A stretch of DNA of 64,000 nt. Source: Wurfbainia villosa (Eukaryota > Streptophyta > Magnoliopsida > Zingiberales > Zingiberaceae). The notes under the pieces were generated by a model, which was given only the letters and a program-made list of their open reading frames with translations, had not been told where the DNA came from and made no database searches. How positions within the stretch are numbered: the stretch's first letter is position 1; the number at the start of each line of letters is the position of its first letter. Location: NCBI GenBank assembly GCA_025175895.1, contig CM046000.1, forward strand, positions 65,934,720 to 65,998,719, written 5' to 3'. Positions 1 to 9,857 of the stretch are shown in pieces. The translations under genes and the position numbers were made by a program.

Positions 1-961
1 TCCACCACAGATGCACAACTAATATGTGTATGATACAACGATCGACTCCATAACCCAATTCATCACCTAACCCTAGTGATGTAACACAGTAACCCAATCT
101 GAGGTCACAAAGGTAACCCTAACCACTTGTACTTACTGAACATCCATCAGCTAATACATAATAGGGTTTATAGTTCCAATCCGAGCTAGATAATCAATGA
201 AGTACCAGAGTTTATATCTCAATGGTCAAGGCAGTACAAGCATATGATTAAATAAGAGTGGATTTAAGGTAAATATGTATAAACATATATCCAAATTCAT
301 GCACTAGAATTTGATCAAAACTTCCAGACCAGGTAGATATTACCCACCTGATACGAAACTCGAATAATCCTCACGGCCGCGGACCCGTTTCGTATCCCAA
401 ACCTGTACAATAATAGCAACAATGATTAAGTACAAGTATCCAAAAAACATAGGAACTAAACACTACATCGTTCCTATACTCACATCCTTTCCTCGTCTAC
501 GAGGTAGAAACTCCAATTAACCCAATTTGATACACCAAAACCAAACTCGCTCCCTAATCAACAAGATCACTATATAGATCTAAACAACACTCTAAACAGG
601 GTTGTAATATAAGCTCACCACCAGCTCAATCCACCACAGCTAATCAATTCTATACATCCACCGAATAGATCAATCGAACACATTTACAACATCTAATTCA
701 TTATACCTACCTACTTGTCGACTGAGCTTCTTAGTGTCAACTCAATCGGTACAATCTAAACTTAGAAATAATCCATCGCATATATCCGACAGAAAACCTC
801 AAACACTGTAATCAATCACAACACAGCTTGCTCCACTGAACAACCCAAACTCCCAATAGCCACACACAATGATCCATGAATAGAACCCATTATAATCTCA
901 ACAAGATTGACACATCACAGAACATCACCACAATTACAGATGAAACTACAAAGAAAACGAA
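1..961. other. Non-coding sequence left of SireA; old LTR or host 5' leader
   Basis: No credible coding region is seen. The sequence continues after SireA at 6178, because SireA sits between two copies of the 5-bp target GCTTA, so 1-966 and 6178-7245 were once contiguous. Read on the minus strand it holds a splice-like pattern: an acceptor-like TACAG, a 55-bp open block at 348-402 with an 18-codon open frame, then CAG followed by GTGGGTAA. Another donor-like word, GGATGTGAGTATAGG, corresponds to about 464-489. Such leaders occur both in plant genes with 5' UTR introns and in LTRs of Gypsy chromoviruses. I cannot decide between them, as no PBS, PPT or matching second LTR is in the window. Confidence 0.4.
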
Positions 962-966
962 GCTTA

Positions 967-2040
967 TGTTGGATCGAGAAGCGTCGCTAGAGGGGGGGGT
1001 GAATAGCGATCGTAAATCTTTTCTTTTTCGTTCGTTCGATACGCAAAGTAAGCACAGCGGAAAATAAATGAATACGTTTATTTTACTTGGTTCACAACCC
1101 AGCGGTTGCTACTCCAAGGCCCTATCGGTCCTAGACCGCGTACGGAGGGCAAAGCACTAAAACGTCTCCTCCTCGTTGGAGGTAGGAGACAACGATTACA
1201 AAAACCGAATATACGAGGATGAGGCAACAAGCCTACCTCACCTCGTTATGAAGATAAAAATACAGAATATAATATCAAAAATATTACTTGAATCTGCTGC
1301 CGACGAAGAAGATCAAAACTTGGCGTCGCGTCGGCGTTATGACGGTGTTGAAGCGTTGGCGTTGTAGGAGCACTTGATGAATAATTGATGTGATTTGGAG
1401 ATGAATCCTCCCCTCCTTTTATAGACTTTAGCCTCTGAATTTGTCTCCTATTTCTTTGGAACGGATCATAAATTTTTCCAAATTTTTATCGCTAGTGGTC
1501 AGCAAACGTTATCCGTTTTGACCTAGCGCAAAGTCGATCGCCGCCATCGTCGATCGATGCCTCATCATCGATCGATGATGATCGACCGATGCATCTCATC
1601 GATCAATCGATAACGATCGGCCGCCCAATGTCCGGTGATCACGCCACTTCCTGCGGAAGAGATTAGCTCGGAAAATGATAAATACGACGGTTTCTAACCG
1701 TCGATCTGACCTAGACCTTCCACAGGAAGTCTTAGTCGAATCGTCGCCTACGGTCGTCCCCGTAAAGAGGACACGACCTTACAATCTCTCACTCACACGA
1801 GCTTACCTCGATAGTAGCTCTCGCTTCCGGGCTTCCACTCGATTCCTTCGGCTCCCTCCGAATTCACTCAAGTGTCGCCCGACCACCACGGCTTCCTCCG
1901 GGTGTCGCTAGCCTTCAGCTCCAGCTTTAGTACTTTTCTGCACACTTGATTTAGCTCGTGATATAACAATATCAACTTAACTTTGTGTCTTTGCCATAAT
2001 CAAAACACAGGTTCGATTATCTAGTGCCCCTGCACCAACA
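967..2040 (-). repeat. SireA left LTR (3' LTR of a minus element)
   Basis: The LTR is 1074 bp and pairs with 5121-6172. It contains the shared Sirevirus edge motif CTAGAGGGGG...GTGAATAGCG at 987-1008, a TATA box on the minus strand at 1415-1424, and a cluster of GATCGATCGAT-like palindromes at about 1535-1625, upstream of the TATA box in the sense of transcription. It differs from its partner mainly in CG-rich and GATCG-rich words; long stretches elsewhere (for example about 1660-2040 against 5790-6172) are almost identical. Confidence 0.9.
1415..1424 (-). promoter_or_regulatory. TATA box of the SireA left LTR
   Basis: The minus strand reads CTATAAAAGG inside the LTR. The right LTR has the same box at 5541-5550, which would drive the full-length transcript. 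The palindrome cluster lies about 110-210 bp upstream of it. Confidence 0.6.
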
Positions 2041-3128
2041 ATCTCCCCCTTTTTGATCTATGGCAAACCAACACAAAGTTAAGGGAAATTAAAGCATAAA
2101 ACACATATAGTAGATGATGAATGCCATTCCCAAAAACTCTCCCTTAACCAAAACTCCCCCTTAACCCTAGGTGAGTTTTGAAAGAGATACTTTAGTTTTC
2201 AAAAACAAATTTTGTGTTTCAAAATGAAGTTTTGTGTTACTCCCCCTTAACTTTCGCTCTTCTCCCCCTTTTGCCATAAATCAAAAAAGAGTGTTGGGGT
2301 TTTTGTATAAAATAGGGGTTTAAAACAATGTCGTTTATGAATGCATCTAGATAAATCAAATATGAGTCCAAGCATGCGTCTAGCAATAGTTAGATAGATT
2401 GGTTCGAGGTGTGTCCCTCAATAATCTAAAGATTTATAATATAACCCTTAAGATTAGTTTGCTCTCCCCTTAGTCAAATATATGAAGTATAAGAGATGTA
2501 GGGGCTAAACTTTGGCCTCGAGTTGTTAAGTACAATAGTTGAGAAAATAAGTAGTATTTTGAAGGGATTGTTTCAAGTATATTTCAATTATCCTTAACAT
2601 CTCACCCATTCTATGTGTCTCATAATTTGTTCACCTTATATGTTTTGTGAGATGATTTTAAATTATTAAAGATAGTCAACCTTGGGTTAGATTCAGATTT
2701 AACCTTTAGATCGTTAAGTAACTTTTCGAGCGGCTTCGGTCGTGGCGAGAACCTGAGGGCCTTCTTTGATCGGAACAACGACCACTTCCTTAGACAAAGC
2801 CAAATTCAAGAAAATATTACTTAAGTCACTTAGGGTTACTTCCTGGTCTAACTAGTTTAGGATACTGGCGAGGTAGCTTCACTAGTTCCACTCGGTCAAG
2901 TGCACCAAGCTAGATCGCCTTATCTAGCTCGAATACACGAGACTTTGTCTCCTAACGTACTATCATCTCGCCGCCGTCCGATACTATATTATCAAGAGTT
3001 GACTAACTAGTTATTTATGAAAAAGAGGCTCCCCGAGGCTCAATCTTTTCGAAGGATTTTAGTTGGTTATGTACGTATTCTAAGTAAGTTCACAAGTTAA
3101 CAGAAATTCTAAGCATGCAATGGTTTTG
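2041..3128 (-). other. SireA PPT-rich 3' untranslated region and spacer
   Basis: This stretch contains no gene. At its left edge is the polypurine tract, seen on the plus strand as ATCTCCCCCTTTTTGATC at 2041-2058. Several further copies follow (CTCCCTTAACC near 2141, CTCCCCCTTAACCC near 2154, CTCCCCCTTAAC near 2241, CTCCCCCTTTTGCC near 2261). Repeated PPT-like tracts before the 3' LTR are a known trait of Sireviruses. The part from about 2580 to 3128 aligns with the gag-pol spacer of SireB (36840-37356), including GGCTCCCCGAGGCTC near 3027. The pol gene is therefore missing between about 2300 and 2580. Confidence 0.75.
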
Positions 3129-4637
3129 CTAAGTAAGCGGGTATACTATTTTAGTGTTAGCTCTCCCTAGACCATTGAACCAATAAGGTCTATTCAAATA
3201 ATGAACTTGATCCTGAGGAATCCAATACTTATTAGTCCTAATATGTGAATTTAATAAAACCTTTGGGACCCATGCTTGGACTCTTTGATGACTACGATTT
3301 ACGATAGACATATAAGACCTATTCGTAGTCTTTGACTTAAATCCGAGTCCGACTTTGTTGTACACGGCTCTTTGGGTTCCAAGTAGTCGGTTAAGGTTCT
3401 TAGATCCCAACGTGAACTTTTTCAACCTAGCCTCGACCTCTTGAACTTGGTCTTTCAAGAGAGAATTCTCCTTCTCAAGTTTTTCAATTTGGGTTGAGTT
3501 TCTCTCTTGAACTTGACTAGTTGAAGAGATTAGAGTAGCCTCTTGCTTGAGGGTTTCAACCTCCTCAAGTAATGACTCAACCCTAGACTCGGACTTAGTT
3601 AATTTCCTATTAAGCAGTTTAATTGTATCTTTGTAAAGTGTACTAATTAAAGAGAAATCAACCTTAACTTTCCCTTTTGGTCCGGCTTTGAGTTTTCTCT
3701 CGAAATAATCTTCGGGGTCGGAGTCGGAGTTGTAGTTGGACTCGGCTTCGGATTCTGACTCGGACTCCTCCGTTCTTGCCATGTAAGCTATTTCTTCTCT
3801 GTTGTCCCAAGTTGCATGGAAGGCTTTCCTTGCTCCCTTTTTCTTTTGGTTCTCATTCTTCAATTTCCTTCTTTCTTGTCGAACTATTCTCCGCACAATA
3901 TTGACTATTATGGCCTCCTCTTGGATTGGATTCGTCTTGGGTTGAGTTCATCTACTTGCCTAGTAGGTGGCTTGCTTCTTTGTCTGCAAGTAGAGCAATA
4001 CCTCTCTCGGCCGGATCACGTTAGTTTGCTCGTGAAGTTCAAACTCGGAAAATAATTCATCTAACCTAAGCTTAGGTCCTTAGAGACCTTGTAGGCATCG
4101 ACCATGGATGCCACAAGGTAGTCTAGAAATGAATTAGAGCGTACCTTAGTAGGTCACGGTTTTCGACCTTGTGTCAGATGGTGTGTGAGCCATTGACAAT
4201 GTCCCGACGCTGGCGTGTAGTTGCGCTTGCCGCCTCGTGTTCCTCGCATCTTGAGGTTATACAACTTATTGAAAAGAAGGTCACGCTTATCATACCTTAG
4301 CATCGGACGCCTTCGTGTAGCTCAATTAATTTATTCCATAGGTCCTTGGCGCTAATGAATGGTCCGATGCGGTTGAGTTCCTCCTTGGACAAGCCGCATT
4401 GCAATATTTGGGTTGCTCTTGCAACGGCTTCGATTTGCATCTTGGTTGCATATGTCCACTTGTTGAAATACAATGGCTCTCCTTGATCATTGGTGGGTAA
4501 AGCAAAGCCAGTTAGGATTATTATCCAGTCTCGACTTGTGTTTTCAAGAAACACTCCATCCGAGCTTTCCAATAACGGAAATCTTCTCCGTTAAAGATGG
4601 GTGGTCTGGTGGTGCTATATCCCTCACTGTGAGCCAT
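3129..4637 (-). pseudogene. SireA gag remnant, frameshifted, no zinc knuckle
   Basis: Gag is the structural protein that packages the element RNA in cytoplasmic particles. The start at 4637 (protein beginning MAHSEG) matches the start of SireB gag at 38997. The N-terminal part (motif FRYWKARMECF) runs to about 4560. A frame change leads to the piece at 4297-4572, with the conserved LQCGLSKEELNRIGPF segment. A degenerate stretch follows to 3896, and then a 255-residue C-terminal piece with an acidic serine-rich run, a coiled coil and the conserved tail AWVPK...WIPQDQ. Against SireB gag, the CCHC zinc knuckle expected just before the KKALNATW-like segment is gone, replaced by a short basic stretch. 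It cannot make full-length gag without frameshifting and would lack its usual RNA-binding knuckle. Confidence 0.85.
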
Positions 4638-5106
4638 TAAGTTTCTTGCAAAACACAAATATAAAGCAAAGAGAATTCCAAGACTTGGTCTTGGATTAGT
4701 AATGCAGAAAATAGGAAAAAAAACAGAAATAAATAAGGAGGATAAGAAACTAACAAAAATTTGAAACTTACGACTTCGATGTCCCCTAAAGGGTACTAAA
4801 CGTTGGATTTTGGGGCTGAAATAGCTTGTTACGGGGTAAACCCCAGTAAGAAGTGTAGATCTTTCAAAGAGCTTCGATTTGGTGGGTAGATCGCTTCGTG
4901 AGTCCACTTGTAGCAAAAGTTATGCTCGCTTGATCGTGAGGTACTCCGAAGGAGATTAGTACTTGCAAAAACACAACAAAACTATGTACCAAGACTTGGT
5001 CTTGGATTAGTAAAGGGAAACAAAACCTAAGAAATATACGAATCAAAAATATGAAAATAAAACCAAAACGTGCATAGATTGGTGGTTTCACCAAATCTTA
5101 GCGCCT

Positions 5107-5118
5107 CGCCTGATACCA
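5107..5118 (-). other. SireA primer-binding site
   Basis: The reverse complement begins TGGTATCAG, matching the 3' end of initiator tRNA-Met over the first nine bases; the last three differ from the TGGTATCAGAGC seen in SireB. It lies 2 bp from the right LTR. Confidence 0.75.
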
Positions 5119-5120
5119 AT

Positions 5121-6172
5121 TGTTGGATCGAGAAGCGCCGCTAGAGGGGGTGAATAGCGATCGTAAATCTTTTCTTTTCGCTCGCTCATACGCAAAGTAA
5201 GCACAGCGGAAAATAAATGAACACGCTTATTTTACTTGGTTCACAACCCAGCGTTGTTACTCCAAGGCCCTATCGGTCCTAGACCGCGCAGACGAGGGCA
5301 AAGCACTAAAACGCCTCCTCCTCGTTGGAGGTAGGAGACAACGATTACAAAAACCGAATATACGAGGATGAGGCAACAAGCCTACCTCACCTGCTATGAA
5401 GATAAAAATACAGAATATAATATCAAAATATGACGAAGAAGATCAAAACTTGATGCTGCCGGCAAGCTATGACGGTGTTGAAGCGCCATGCGTAGGAGCA
5501 CTTGATGAATAATTGATGTGATTTGGAGATGAATCCTCCTCCTTTTATAGACTTTAGCCTCTGAATTTGTCTCCTATTTCTTTGGAACGGATCATGAATT
5601 TTTCCAAATTTTTATCGCTGGCGGCTGCGCCAAACGTTATCCGCTTTGACCTAGCGCAAAGTCAATCGCCGCCATCACGATCGATGCCTCTCATCACCGA
5701 TCGATGATACCGATCGATGCATCTCATCACCAATCGATAATAATGATCGCCTAATGTCCAAGAATGATCACACCGCCACTTCGCAGAAGAGATTAGCTCG
5801 GAAAATGATAAATACGACGGTTTCTAACCGTCCGATCTCGACCTAGACCTTCCACAGGAAGTCTTAGTCGAATCGTCGCCTACGGTCGTCCCCGTAAAGA
5901 GGACACGACCTTACAATCTCTCACTCACACGAGCTTACCTCGATAGTAGCTCTCGCTTCCGGCTTTCCACTCGATTCCTTCGGCTCCCTCCGAATTCACT
6001 CAAGTGTCGCCCGACCACCACGGCTTCCTCCGGGTGTCGCTAGCCTTCAGCTCCAGCTTTAGTACTTTTCTGCACACTTGATTTAGCTCGTGAGATAACA
6101 ATATCAACTTAACTTTGTGTCTTTGCCATAATCAAAACACAGGTTCGATTATCTAGTGCCCCTGCACCAACA
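5121..6172 (-). repeat. SireA right LTR (5' LTR of a minus element)
   Basis: The LTR is 1052 bp, with ends TGTTGG and CCAACA, edge motif at 5141-5159, minus-strand TATA box CTATAAAAGG at 5541-5550 and a GATCGATG palindrome cluster at about 5670-5760. It is followed directly by the target duplication GCTTA at 6173-6177. Confidence 0.9.
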
Positions 6173-6177
6173 GCTTA

Positions 6178-7245
6178 CCGGTTAAATCTTTATCGATAGC
6201 CCCTCCCCTATTCACTGGAGTAATCCCAGCTCCAAACACTGATCATCTAGATGCAAAATTAGTGGTTGGACTCATGAACAGAGAACATTGGCGGCAATCC
6301 CAGCTCACAGCGACCTATTGAGAGACTGCCAGCTATCCTCAGCGACGATCCGAATCGACCACTACTCGGAGAAAAACCACAGGCATTAGAGACTCTTAAA
6401 ATTGAGACAAAGCAAGCTTATGACCCTGATCTGATGAAGACAAACAACCCAAACACAAACACTCACCGACGATGCAGGCAATGGCTATGCGATCCAGCGG
6501 CTGGCGATTTGGATCGGAGAAAGGAAGAAGCTGCTGGAGAGGCGCCGATGCATCCAGCTTCTGCGATACTCGACGGAGAGAAAGAAACGGCAGAACAGGA
6601 AAATCAGAGATAAAAAAAAAATAGGGATCTGGTTCGAGGAGTGGCAGCAGCGAAATCGCGTGGGATGGTGAGGAAGAACTCGCGGTTGGAAATCGATCAT
6701 GGCTGCCGCAGGCATCTGACGGAGCTGGCGACCGCTCCGGCGATGCTTGAGGGAAAGTGGAGGAGTGGCGGAGAGCTCTCGGCGAGACAGAGTAGCTCAG
6801 ATCGAAGACCCGGTGAAAACTGCCGCCGACCCCCAGCTCCCAGCGAGGTCTCTCACCCGACGGAGCTCGATCAGAGTCCCTCCCGCTGGCTAGGTCTCCT
6901 ATTCGACGAACGACAATAGCGAGATGCGGAGGTCGGAGGAGCAGAAATTGCAAGAGAGGAAATGTCGTTGTTCCGTTCGTTCAGCTCTTTTAAAAGCCGT
7001 TTGACCAACCAGTTCAGGCGAGCCCAAACCTTGTTCAAGCTCCAACCAATCCAGCAATCTGGTCCAAGCCCATCTCGGCCCAACAAATTCGGTCAAATGG
7101 ACTCAGCCCAACAGATTCAGTCCAAGCCCATTACCCAATGAATTCAGCCCAATGGGCTCAGCCCAATAACTAAATTAACCCAATTAACCCACTAATTAAA
7201 CCCAATTAATTAAAGGGTTAATCCATATAATAAATTTTTTTTTTC
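6178..7245. other. Non-coding GC-rich leader and TGGGCY-rich upstream sequence
   Basis: No supported gene is present. Read on the minus strand, 7020-7200 is packed with TGGGCT and TGGGCC words, the 'site II' type found in plant promoters. Near 6985-7000 is a CTTTTAAAAG box, then a CT-rich stretch, then a donor-like CG|GTGAGTGTTT at about 6458-6467. The long open frames here on both strands are low-complexity (Ser/Pro/Arg-rich) and do not look like a protein family. This is either a plant promoter with 5' UTR or the U3-R-U5 of a minus-strand LTR. It ends where the truncated TorkA LTR begins. Confidence 0.4.
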
Positions 7246-7828
7246 TGTAACCAAAGCTGTCCAGTTTTCTGGACAGCTTGATTCCTTCGTGTTGAAGCAT
7301 TGTTTGGACGATGTTTGGAGATCTGACAGTGACTACCTTGCCGGGGATTCGATCTCTTGTAATCCTCATAGGTGGAGGATGAAGGATTCATCAAACGGTT
7401 GATGAATACCTCTCCGGAGAAGCAAGTTTTGGGGACTCGGTTTTGAATACGAATTTTGAGTCGAGTTGTGATCTTCTCTCGATCACATCGTCTTCGACAC
7501 GAGGCTAGTGACTCGTATGAAGACGAGGCTTGTGGCTTTGTGAAGTCATCCTGACGATACTTGGCGTGAATATGGATAGAGGCGATTCTAGCGAGAGTCG
7601 CTCCAGTTGATGCCTTTCCCGCTACACGTGATACGTCAGATATACCTAGAATAATTTTCTTTATTACAAAATTTGAATTTATGATTATGTCTACACATGT
7701 TGTACCATGCATATGTGTGGTGTGCGTGTTGTAATAAATTAGATTTATTGCCTTTTATTTCTTTCGCTGTGCACATGTTTACGAAACATGTTCGAACACA
7801 CACTCACCGCGGTGCCGGAAACCCAACA
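7246..7828 (+). repeat. TorkA left LTR, 5'-truncated
   Basis: From ACCAAAGCTGTCCAG near 7247 this aligns with 17160-17423 of the right LTR and with the reverse complement of 55874-56450 in TorkB. It ends CCCAACA at 7828, next to the PBS. The first roughly 1.65 kb of the LTR is missing; the junction is a T-rich run at 7231-7242. Confidence 0.85.
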
Positions 7829-7829
7829 G

Positions 7830-7841
7830 TGGTATCATAGC
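7830..7841 (+). other. TorkA primer-binding site
   Basis: The sequence TGGTATCATAGC matches the initiator tRNA-Met type PBS TGGTATCAGAGC with one mismatch. It is one base after the LTR end. Confidence 0.8.
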
Positions 7842-9107
7842 CCTGGTTGTGTTTCGACATAATCGTAAAATTATTTTGCGATAGTCGTAATTGTATTTAT
7901 GGAAATTTTATACTTTTGGAAGTTTAGAAGTATTTATAGAAATTTTCTAATTTTGGAAAGTCTAGAAGTAATTATGGAAATCTTCTACTTTTGAAAAGTT
8001 ATAAGTATTTATGGTAATTAACACTTTCCATAAATAAAATATTTGATTAGATTTGGAAATTTATTTCCTAATTTAATTATGATTTGATTTTGGAAATCAA
8101 ATCTAAAATATATTAGATTTCCATAAATAATTTTGACAATTTAGGAAATTTATTTCCTAAATTAAATTTGACTTTCTTTAATTGAGACCTTCCATAAATA
8201 AAATATGTGATTAGATTTGGAAATTTGTTTCCTAAATTAATCATGATTTTATTTTGGGAATCAAATCTTAAACATATTTTATTTCCATAAATAGTTATGA
8301 CATATAAGGAAATTAATTGTATGTCATGTAATTGAATTAGATGCATATCATTATGCCATGAGTGTCGTGACTTGTAGATGTATGTCATGTATGTCATGCC
8401 ATGTAGATAATAGTTATTTCCATGCAAAGAGGATGAAACTTTAAAACCCTTATATAATATTAAAGCCTACACTTTCCATTAATATGATTAGAACTAGAGT
8501 TCTGTTTCTTGTTTGGGTTGTTGGACTCACTCCAAGCCCGGCTCGAACCTGAACATGTTCAAATCATTGGAATAGTTTAACTCTAATATGGTAAGAGTCA
8601 GAGGTCAATCGTTAGTTTGGGTTGTTGTACTCACTCCAAGCATGGCTAATTGGTTGAATGCGCTCTAACCATATTAAAACTATTTTACGATTAATGGGTC
8701 GCCTCTATCTTGGAGCATCGATTTGTTGGATTCACTCCAAGGTCGATGTGAAGAGAGGTGAAGTTGGGTGATATGCATATGATGCATACATGTTAATGTG
8801 TTAACAACCCAATGTATGTGTAAACATTCAATTAGTTGATAGCACATTGTGATAGTTATATATACGTGATATGTAATCGGTATACTTGATACCCAACATC
8901 ATAGCTAAGAATGGCTTGTTGGACTCACTCCAAAGTTGTTCTTATCTATATTGGATATCAGCCCATTCGGAGATTGACCTACGATCTCCCGAATTGATTT
9001 TGAGGGTTTCTGAATTCGAAAAATGAATGGGATTTTGTAAATGTATGTGGATGCATTTTAAATCATCTTTCTCATATATGCTCATTTTGTATTTCTAGGT
9101 TAATCGC
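7842..9107 (+). other. TorkA leader with internal duplications
   Basis: This AT-rich leader lies between PBS and gag and holds no gene. It begins with short repeats around TTTTGGAAAGT and AAGTATTTATGG (7900-8020). A duplicated block of about 140 bp follows (8028-8170 against 8192-8330), containing TTAGATTTGGAAATTT and TTTCCTAA. Four spaced copies of a separate motif come next (listed at 8511-8933). Gag starts just after an A/T-rich stretch at 9060-9100. Confidence 0.7.
8511..8933 (+). repeat. Four dispersed copies of TTGTTGGACTCACTCCAA
   Basis: Copies lie at 8511-8536 and 8615-8640 (both preceded by GTTTGGG), 8721-8741 and 8915-8933. The first two and the fourth are nearly identical over the core; the third has TTCACTCCAA. 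Spacing is roughly 100, 100 and 190 bp. They sit in the untranslated leader of TorkA, where plant retroelements often carry packaging or dimerisation signals. That role is only a guess. Confidence 0.7.
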
Positions 9108-9857
9108 TTGATCATGATGTCTTTGAATTTGCGCTCTATTTTGAATTCGAATAAATTGACTAGGTCAAATTTCTTGGACTGGCTTAGAAACTTGAGAATT
9201 GTTCTCAAGGCGGAAAAGCTTGAGTATGTCCTCGAAACGTCTCTTCCCGCCCATCATAGTGATGATGCAACACCGAACCAATTGTTGGCCCATCAGAAAC
9301 ATGTGAGTGATTCTGAGCAAGTGAGTTGCATCATGCTAGCCGTGATGGTACCTGAGCTGTCGAAGCAGCATGAGCATATGGATGCTTATACCATAGTCCT
9401 TCATCTTTATGAGTTGTTTGATGAGCAAGTGAGATTCGAAAGGTTCGAAGTCTCCAAGCTCCTCTTCACCTCTGAGATGCAAGAAGGTTCATTTGTGGTA
9501 CTGCTCAACATGCTAAAGACTGTGGAGCCTTTTGAGAAGCATGAGCAGGGGACGGTGTTGTTAGTTGATTCCTCGAAGAAAGGTTCTAAGAGGGAGTCAA
9601 AGGAACAGTATAAGGGGAAGAAGAAAAAGGCTAAAAAGGAAGAACCAGCTCAAAAGGGCACTTGCCATCATTATGGCAAGGAGGGCCATTGGCGAAGAAA
9701 CTGCAAGATTTATCTTAACTCCGTAAAGAAGAATAAGGCATCAGATGCCCCATCTTCTTCAAATATCTTCGTTATTAATTGTCATTCAATTTCCTCAGAC
9801 ACTTGGGTATTGGATACTGGTGTGCCTCATATATATGTAATGACATACATGGGCTAA
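9108..9857 (+). pseudogene. TorkA gag and start of protease
   Basis: The product begins with the Copia gag N-terminus (NKLTRSNFLDWLRNLRIVL), keeps the middle to MQEGSF, then jumps to LLNMLKT, so about 60 residues of the central gag domain are missing. A lysine-rich linker leads to a zinc knuckle of pattern CHHYGKEGHWRRNC, in which the second cysteine has become tyrosine. The aspartic protease starts with the active-site motif WVLDTG at about residues 233-238. The frame is lost near 9840, inside protease. Gag would form the particle and protease would cut the polyprotein; neither is likely to work here. Confidence 0.85.

Larger units (their letters stand above)
967..6172 (-). mobile_element. 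SireA: pol-less Sirevirus-type LTR retrotransposon
   Basis: This is a complete insertion by structure: two LTRs with TGTTGG...CCAACA ends and identical 5-bp target duplications GCTTA at 962-966 and 6173-6177. Transcription is on the minus strand, shown by a PBS complement just left of the right LTR and polypurine tracts (seen as CTCCCCCTTTTT) just right of the left LTR. The internal part is only about 3.1 kb and codes for a decayed gag; protease, integrase, RT and RNase H are absent. The gag, the spacer motif GGCTCCCCGAGGCTC and the LTR-edge motif match SireB, so it is a non-autonomous Sirevirus derivative that would need pol from a relative. Confidence 0.92.

Noticed and set aside
1535..1625. 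GATCGATC palindromes as a possible CRISPR-like array
   Set aside because: Units are short, unevenly spaced and self-complementary, with no spacers of constant length, in a eukaryotic LTR.
6396..6953. 185-residue open frame on the minus strand
   Set aside because: Composition is Ser/Pro/Arg-rich without motifs, with an overlapping open frame on the other strand; it looks like a GC-rich untranslated leader.
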